Assembly: GCA_024695315.1 (NCBI GenBank)
Contig: JAILIJ010000249.1
Span: 1 to 11,097 of the forward strand
Direction: 5' to 3'
From: Bacteroidaceae bacterium
Lineage (GTDB): Bacteria; Bacteroidota; Bacteroidia; Bacteroidales; Bacteroidaceae
DNA length: 11,097 bases
Below are positions 7,393-11,097 of this stretch, piece after piece (positions within the stretch are counted from its first letter, which is position 1; every line of letters begins with the position of its first letter). The notes under the pieces were generated by a model. It saw only the letters and a program-made list of their open reading frames with translations. It had not been told where the DNA came from and did no database searches. The position numbers and the translations under genes were made by a program.

Positions 7393-7430
7393 AAAAGTAC
7401 GTTCTTTTTGACGTGCTTTTTTTGTTTTTT
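7391..7430 (+). terminator. Strong intrinsic terminator of the small transcription unit
   Basis: The arms AAAAAAGTACGT (7391-7402) and ACGTGCTTTTTT (7411-7422) form a 12-bp stem with one G-U pair around an 8-nt loop. The run TGTTTTTT follows. The stop codon TAA at 7390-7392 overlaps the first stem bases. Confidence 0.85.
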
Positions 7431-7528
7431 ATGATAAGTAGACAAACGAGGATTTTTGAAAACTATTATTGGAGAATATTCAAAAAATAAGGGGGGCGAA
7501 TTAGGAGACAAAATATATATATAAAAAG

Positions 7529-7571
7529 AAAAAGAGGCAAGCTATTTTTGAATAATAACTTACCTCTTTTT
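7529..7571 (-). terminator. Terminator of tRNA-Lys
   Basis: The arms 7554-7571 and 7529-7546 form an 18-bp stem (two G-U pairs on the minus strand) with a 7-nt loop. On the minus strand the stem ends CCTCTTTTT, followed by CTTTTTATAT. It starts 5 nt after the 3' end of the tRNA. The A/T ends of the stem could also let it stop plus-strand transcription. Confidence 0.75.
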
Positions 7572-7575
7572 GAAG

Positions 7576-7648
7576 TGATCCGCTTGGGGCTCGAACCCAA
7601 GACCCCAACATTAAAAGTGTTGTGCTCTACCTACTGAGCTAGCGGATC
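7576..7648 (-). tRNA. tRNA-Lys (anticodon UUU)
   Basis: The 73-nt cloverleaf is complete. The acceptor stem is GATCCGC with GCGGATC, and the discriminator base is A. The D arm is GCTC...GAGC. The anticodon stem is CAACA/TGTTG with loop CTTTTAA, giving anticodon TTT at 7615-7613. The T arm is TTGGG-TTCGAGC-CCCAA. The CCA end is not encoded; CTTC follows the discriminator. It stands alone between its own promoter and terminator. Confidence 0.97.
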
Positions 7649-7722
7649 TAACCTTTTAGCTTACAAAAACTGTATTTCTACGCGACTTAGTTTTTAGCTC
7701 TGTCATTTCTCGTAAGCGGGTG

Positions 7723-7754
7723 CAAAGGTATGGAGTTTTTTTATAACCTCCAAA
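7723..7754 (-). promoter_or_regulatory. Promoter of tRNA-Lys
   Basis: On the minus strand, TTTG (7754-7751), a 20-bp spacer and TACCTTTG (7730-7723) match the Bacteroidetes consensus. The predicted start near 7716 gives a leader of about 68 nt to be removed from the tRNA precursor. The -33 box lies 4 bp after the stop codon of the AI-2E family gene. Confidence 0.65.
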
Positions 7755-7758
7755 CGTT

Positions 7759-8880
7759 TTACGACTTTTTTTCACTTTTTTCCTCATTTTTCTTGTCTGA
7801 GGCACTATCTTCAAGCACAAAACGCTTGTAATACGATACTAAAAGCGTTGTTAGAGGAAGAGCGATGATAAGTCCAACAAAGCCTAAGAGACTACCCCAG
7901 ACAGAAAGAGAAAGGAGGATAACGGCCCCATTAAGTCCTGTAACTTTACCCATAATCTTAGGAGTAAGAATGGCGTCTTGAATACTTTGAACGATAATGA
8001 AGACCAAAAGACATAAGAAAAGTATCTGCCATATACTCTCACCAGTATCGTACGATTTTATCAACGCCAATAGGACTGTTGGCAATATGCCTATGGTTTG
8101 AAGATATGGAACAAGATTGAATAAGCCTATCAACAAACCTAATGGAATAGCAAGCGGCAAATCTATTATCGTAAATCCTATCGAGAACAGAATGCCGACA
8201 ATAAAGGCTATCAGAGCCTGTCCACGAAAATATCCGTTCATGCCCTGCTCTACGTCATTCAATAACTCGGCTACAAACTGACGTTGTGACTTTGGCACCA
8301 AATTTATCGCTCCATCACTCATATGCTCATAATCCATAAGGATGAAAAACATATATAATATAGCGATTAGAGAACCGATAAGACCGACTAGTGCACTCAC
8401 ACTGCTGGTGATAATCGAGAAAAGTTGAGGCACACGTTCCTCCAAGAATGATGTGATGTCTTGAACACTTATCATCTCCATAATCTTGTTAAGATTGATA
8501 TTGTTTTGCGTAAACCTCTCAATAATACTATCTATATGTGCAGACTGACCTACGCTCGACGCATATTCGATAATAATATTCTTAACTTTTCCACATTCCT
8601 CTATAACCGGAGGTATGATAAAGTAACATGCAACAGAAAAAAGCCCGATAATCAGCGTCAAGGCTAATAGAATACTCGGCAAACGGTACTTTACTTTACA
8701 TTTGTACTGAAAAAAACATACTAAAGGATATAGCATATATGCCATGAGCCATGCGACGAAAAATGGAACCAACACACTACTCAGCTTTAGCAATAGCAAA
8801 TAGATAAGAATAAGACCGACTACCATTATCAGACCTCGTACAAACCTATCAAAAGTAATTTCTTTATGTTTCATATTCAT
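7759..8880 (-). CDS. AI-2E family transporter (PerM/YdiK-like membrane protein)
   Basis: This is a polytopic inner-membrane protein of 373 residues from the chosen start. Two N-terminal helices lie near 14-50 and one near 68-92. A soluble helical stretch follows (about 95-155). The conserved C-terminal half carries helices near 157-181, 220-263, 283-303 and 316-348. Family hallmarks are GYFRGQALIAFIVG (from residue 216), LIGLFNLVPYLQTIG (250-264) and ILTPKIMGKVTGLNG (from 304). The tail is charged (DKKNEEKSEKKS). The family exports varied small molecules or ions (AI-2 in E. coli TqsA), but the substrate here cannot be read from sequence. The frame is open to an ATG at 8961. That start is rejected because the extension is low-complexity and a likely promoter box (8902-8909) lies inside it. 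ATG at 8880 or 8874 is likely, with MKHKEITF beginning the second. It is divergent from rsmI. Confidence 0.9.
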   Translation of the reverse strand: MNMKHKEITFDRFVRGLIMVVGLILIYLLLLKLSSVLVPFFVAWLMAYMLYPLVCFFQYKCKVKYRLPSILLALTLIIGLFSVACYFIIPPVIEECGKVKNIIIEYASSVGQSAHIDSIIERFTQNNINLNKIMEMISVQDITSFLEERVPQLFSIITSSVSALVGLIGSLIAILYMFFILMDYEHMSDGAINLVPKSQRQFVAELLNDVEQGMNGYFRGQALIAFIVGILFSIGFTIIDLPLAIPLGLLIGLFNLVPYLQTIGILPTVLLALIKSYDTGESIWQILFLCLLVFIIVQSIQDAILTPKIMGKVTGLNGAVILLSLSVWGSLLGFVGLIIALPLTTLLVSYYKRFVLEDSASDKKNEEKSEKKS

Positions 8881-8901
8881 AATATATCTTATTTTTTGCA
8901 A

Positions 8902-8909
8902 CAAAGTTA
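8902..8909 (-). promoter_or_regulatory. Candidate -7 box of the AI-2E family gene
   Basis: The minus strand reads TAACTTTG (TAnnTTTG), which predicts a start near 8896 and a leader of about 16 nt to ATG 8880. No TTG is seen at the usual spacing, so the -33 element is missing or degenerate. Confidence 0.4.
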
Positions 8910-8951
8910 ACGGTAAATGAAATAAAAAAGTAAAAAAAGACAAATTATTTG

Positions 8952-8981
8952 TTGAACGCATGAAAATTCTTTATAAATTTG
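8952..8981 (+). promoter_or_regulatory. Promoter of rsmI, almost touching its start codon
   Basis: TTG (8952-8954), 19 bp, and TAAATTTG (8974-8981) fit the Bacteroidetes consensus. The box ends only 4 bp before the ATG at 8986. In promoters of this kind transcription begins about 4-7 nt after the box, so the message would start at or within 2-3 nt of the ATG. Confidence 0.45.
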
Positions 8982-8985
8982 CAAT

Positions 8986-9768
8986 ATGTTATATATTGTA
9001 CCGACACCTGTAGGAAACATGGAGGATATGACAATGCGTGCCATCCGTGTTTTGAAAGAGGCAAACCTGATTCTTGCTGAGGACACAAGAACATCGGGAG
9101 TGCTACTACAGCATTTTGATATTCATACTCCTCTTATTTCACACCATAAGTACAACGAGCACGAAACGGTGAATCAAGTTGTACAAAGATTAAAGGGAGG
9201 TGAAACCATAGCGTTAATAAGTGACGCGGGAACACCAGGAATAAGCGACCCAGGATTCCTACTATCAAGAGAATGTAGCCGAGCAGGAATAGAAGTACAA
9301 ACGCTACCTGGAGCCACCGCTTTCGTTCCAGCTCTCGTGTCAAGTGGTCTTCCATGTGACAAGTTTGTCTTCGAAGGCTTCCTTCCACAAAAGAAAGGAC
9401 GACAGACTAGATTGGAATTTTTGAAAAACGAAACACGCTCAATCGTTTTTTATGAATCGCCAAGAAGACTCGTAAAGACCTTGACACAGTTAATGGAATT
9501 TTTCGGAGAAGACAGGCAGGTAAGTGTAGCACGAGAGATATCTAAAATTCACGAGCAACACGTGAGAGGCTCACTCAAAGAGGTCGTGGAACATTTTACA
9601 AAAACGGAACCTCTGGGAGAAATAGTCATCATCCTCGCTGGAGCGAACGATCAAGAAAGCATTAGCGAAGAAGAGGAAACGCATAATCCAACGAGCTACG
9701 TTGACAATAATATGCAAAACTTGCTCATGGGAACAGGCAAATCCAAAAATAAATATAAAAATAAATAA
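8986..9768 (+). CDS. rsmI: 16S rRNA (cytidine1402-2'-O)-methyltransferase
   Basis: RsmI uses S-adenosylmethionine to 2'-O-methylate C1402 in the ribosomal P site, together with RsmH, which methylates N4 of the same base. The 260 residues carry the tetrapyrrole-methylase fold signatures in order: PTPVGN (6-11), AEDTRTS (31-37), LISDAGTPGISDPG (77-90, SAM loop), LPGATAFVPAL (107-117), FEGFLPQKKGRQ (129-140), FYESPRRL (155-162), REISKIHEQHVRG (183-195) and GEIVIILAG (211-219). The start is fixed because PTPVGN must lie about five residues from the N-terminus. The last 40 residues, ending KSKNKYKNK, are a polar tail beyond the catalytic core. A coiled-coil lipoprotein gene follows after 38 bp with no visible promoter, so the two may be co-transcribed. 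Confidence 0.97.
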   Translation: MLYIVPTPVGNMEDMTMRAIRVLKEANLILAEDTRTSGVLLQHFDIHTPLISHHKYNEHETVNQVVQRLKGGETIALISDAGTPGISDPGFLLSRECSRAGIEVQTLPGATAFVPALVSSGLPCDKFVFEGFLPQKKGRQTRLEFLKNETRSIVFYESPRRLVKTLTQLMEFFGEDRQVSVAREISKIHEQHVRGSLKEVVEHFTKTEPLGEIVIILAGANDQESISEEEETHNPTSYVDNNMQNLLMGTGKSKNKYKNK

Positions 9769-9806
9769 TAACAAAAATTTATATAACAGCCATAAGGCAT
9801 ACAATT

Positions 9807-10649
9807 ATGAAAAAGATTTATCTATTAGCAATTGCAGCTTTACTTGTATCTTGTGGTCCAAGTAGCAAGGAACTTAAAGCAATGCACGAGAAGGATTCTC
9901 TTCAAAGTGTTATTGACAATAAGGATAAAGAATTGAATAACATGATGGGGACTTTCAATGAGATTCAGGAAGGTTTCAACCTCATCAATGAAGCAGAAAA
10001 TCGTGTCAATATCATGAAAGCTAACGCTGAGACTAACGGCGCAAAGGCTAACATCGTAGAGAACATGAAATTCATTCAGGAGCGTCTCCAGGAAAACCGC
10101 AAAAAGATTGAAGACCTCCAGAGACGTCTCAACTCCAGCTCTTTCAATGCTGCAAAACTCAAAGAGGCAATAGCTAATCTCGAAACACAGCTCGAAGAGA
10201 AAAATAAACAGCTCGAAGAACTGCAGTTGCAGCTTTCTCTCAAAGACCAGAAGATTACAGCTCTTACCGACACTGTATCTACTCTCATGACAGAGAATAC
10301 TGCTGTAAAGGCTGCAAGAGACCAGTCTGAAATGATTGCACGTAACCAGGATGAGCAACTCAACACAGCATGGTACGTTTACGGAACAACAAAGGAGTTG
10401 AAGGCTCACAAGATTCTTGCTAAGGGAGATGTGCTCAAAGGCGAATATGACACAAACTATCTTACTAAGATTGACATCCGTAAGACTACAGTCATCCCTT
10501 TGAACTCTAAGTCAGCTAAAATCTTGACTACACACCCAACAGGTTCATATACACTTATGAAGGACAATAAGAAACTTTACACTCTCCGCATTTCTGATCC
10601 AGCGAAATTCTGGAGCGTAAGTAAATATCTTGTAGTTAGAATCAAGTAA
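9807..10649 (+). CDS. Coiled-coil lipoprotein, resembling the Cbp1-type collagen-binding family
   Basis: This is an envelope lipoprotein of 280 residues. The signal peptide ends in lipobox LVSC with Cys16. Residues about 20-180 are heptad-rich and predict a long coiled coil (for example KLKEAIANLETQLEEKNKQ). A compact C-terminal domain follows (about 188-280, from AWYVYGTTKEL to KFWSVSKYLVVRIK). From memory, this architecture belongs to a common Bacteroidales family, some members of which are named after Cbp1, a collagen-binding glycoprotein of Bacteroides fragilis. I could not check this. Two candidate Bacteroidales O-glycosylation motifs, D-S/T-hydrophobic, are present (DSL 30-32, DTV 155-157). 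Leucine codons in the coiled coil are mostly CTC, unlike the neighbouring genes, which may reflect high expression. The gene starts 38 bp after rsmI and ends at a strong terminator. Collagen binding is not shown by sequence; a structural envelope role is equally possible. Confidence 0.85.
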   Translation: MKKIYLLAIAALLVSCGPSSKELKAMHEKDSLQSVIDNKDKELNNMMGTFNEIQEGFNLINEAENRVNIMKANAETNGAKANIVENMKFIQERLQENRKKIEDLQRRLNSSSFNAAKLKEAIANLETQLEEKNKQLEELQLQLSLKDQKITALTDTVSTLMTENTAVKAARDQSEMIARNQDEQLNTAWYVYGTTKELKAHKILAKGDVLKGEYDTNYLTKIDIRKTTVIPLNSKSAKILTTHPTGSYTLMKDNKKLYTLRISDPAKFWSVSKYLVVRIK

Positions 10650-10663
10650 CTTAACTATACAAA

Positions 10664-10706
10664 AATGCCCTTCTTGCGCTTACAAGAAGGGCATTCTTTG
10701 TTTTTG
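10664..10706 (+). terminator. Intrinsic terminator after the lipoprotein gene
   Basis: AATGCCCTTCTTG (10664-10676) and CAAGAAGGGCATT (10683-10695) form a perfect 13-bp stem with a 6-nt loop. CTTTGTTTTTG follows. It begins 15 nt after the stop codon and probably ends the rsmI-lipoprotein transcript. Confidence 0.9.
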
Positions 10707-10715
10707 TCCCTCTGA

Positions 10716-10744
10716 TTGGTCAATTCTTTGTGCCTTTATTTTTG
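10716..10744 (+). promoter_or_regulatory. Candidate promoter of the DUF4369-like gene
   Basis: TTG (10716-10718), 18 bp, and TATTTTTG (10737-10744) match the Bacteroidetes pattern with slightly short spacing. The leader would be about 85 nt. The T-rich context raises the chance of an accidental match. Confidence 0.35.
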
Positions 10745-10835
10745 TTTTTGCAACAATTAACAACCATAGGTGCAATCTTTTACCCAATTTGAGCGTAGAT
10801 ACAAATAAAGGTACTACAACCTAGATAAACCAAAT

Positions 10836-11097
10836 ATGAAGAAAATAATCACTACCCTACTATTTGTCTTCTTAACAGTAACCATTCAGGGACAAATCAA
10901 TTATCGGTTGGAAGGAAACATTGGCAGACCGGAAATAACCGACACGCTCATTTTGATAGAAGAGCGAGGAGAAATCGTGGATGGCTTCATCGCTACAGGA
11001 GTCCTCGATACTCTATACATCGTGAAAGGCGAAATCCTGCCGATAGAAGGCCGTCTGTCTGAGCCGATGATGGCAAGAGCAAAAGGTAAACAGATAT
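10836..11097 (+). CDS. Secreted protein with DUF4369-like N-terminus (partial, cut by window end)
   Basis: The visible 87 residues start MKKIITTLLFVFLTVTIQG, a Sec signal peptide without a lipobox Cys. Then comes a beta-rich segment: YRLEGNIG, TDTLILIEERGEIVDG, a turn with LDTLYIVKGEILPIEG, and LSEPMMARAKGK. This order of strands is the pattern of DUF4369, the N-terminal domain of many Bacteroidales periplasmic proteins that continue into a thioredoxin-like domain of the TlpA/ResA type. The diagnostic CxxC part would lie beyond the window, so thiol-disulfide or peroxiredoxin-type function is only a family expectation. The gene follows a terminator and probably has its own promoter. The frame is open to the last base. 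Confidence 0.7.
   Translation, partial: MKKIITTLLFVFLTVTIQGQINYRLEGNIGRPEITDTLILIEERGEIVDGFIATGVLDTLYIVKGEILPIEGRLSEPMMARAKGKQI

Noticed and set aside
7453..7486. Inverted repeat TTTTTGAA/TTCAAAAA between the two terminators
   Set aside because: It is an 8-bp all-A/T-rich stem with an 18-nt loop in AT-rich DNA, likely chance and too weak to call a terminator.
7317..7511. Minus-strand ORF of 64 codons
   Set aside because: It runs through the strong plus-strand terminator and opposite the better supported 37-codon ORF; the composition is low-complexity.
8881..8961. Upstream start for the AI-2E family gene giving 27 more residues
   Set aside because: The extension contains the likely promoter box at 8902-8909 and does not resemble the family N-terminus.
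9840..10409. Minus-strand ORF of 189 codons opposite the lipoprotein gene
   Set aside because: It is the Cys/Leu/Phe-rich antisense of a coiled-coil gene, a common artefact of Glu/Lys-rich coding sequence.
1..11097. CRISPR array, insertion sequence, phage, defence or toxin-antitoxin system
   Set aside because: No regularly spaced repeats, transposase, integrase or defence gene is visible; the genes are ordinary chromosomal functions.

Overview
The window looks like chromosomal DNA from a Bacteroidales bacterium, most likely a Prevotella-like species. The reasons are a hybrid two-component system (HTCS) regulator next to a glycan-active enzyme, promoter-like boxes of the Bacteroidetes type (TTG/TTTG, about 20 bp, TAnnTTTG), little Shine-Dalgarno signal, AT-rich spacers with TTAAGA-type repeats, and a Bacteroidales lipoprotein family. 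The species call is inference.

Layout. Bases 1-128 hold what may be the tail of a gene entering from the left. Bases 129-617 have no convincing gene. They hold a 14-bp hairpin, a GC-richer block, and an AT-rich segment bounded by 10-bp inverted repeats that ends against the regulator's stop codon. Bases 618-4601 (minus) encode a complete HTCS regulator with two sensor propellers, Y_Y_Y, histidine kinase, receiver and AraC-type DNA-binding domain. Bases 4701-6779 (minus) encode a secreted GH67 alpha-glucuronidase. This enzyme removes (4-O-methyl-)glucuronic acid from xylo-oligosaccharides, so the HTCS probably senses a xylan-derived oligosaccharide and activates agu67A and other xylan genes outside the window.

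Bases 6780-7758 are mainly non-coding. They contain the agu67A control region and long leader, a compact plus-strand unit (promoter, 37-codon ORF, strong terminator) that is probably an unannotated small gene, and a minus-strand tRNA-Lys(UUU) with its own promoter and terminator. Bases 7759-8880 (minus) encode an AI-2E family membrane protein. It is divergent from rsmI (8986-9768, plus), the 16S rRNA C1402 2'-O-methyltransferase, whose promoter-like box lies so close to the ATG that the mRNA may be leaderless. A coiled-coil lipoprotein gene follows 38 bp later (9807-10649) and ends at a strong terminator. The window closes inside a secreted protein whose N-terminus resembles DUF4369 proteins (10836-11097, partial).

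Functionally there are two parts: a xylan-utilisation enzyme/regulator pair on the left, and a housekeeping and envelope block on the right. The least explained items are the 37-codon unit, the agu67A control region, and the repeat-like segments around the HTCS gene.
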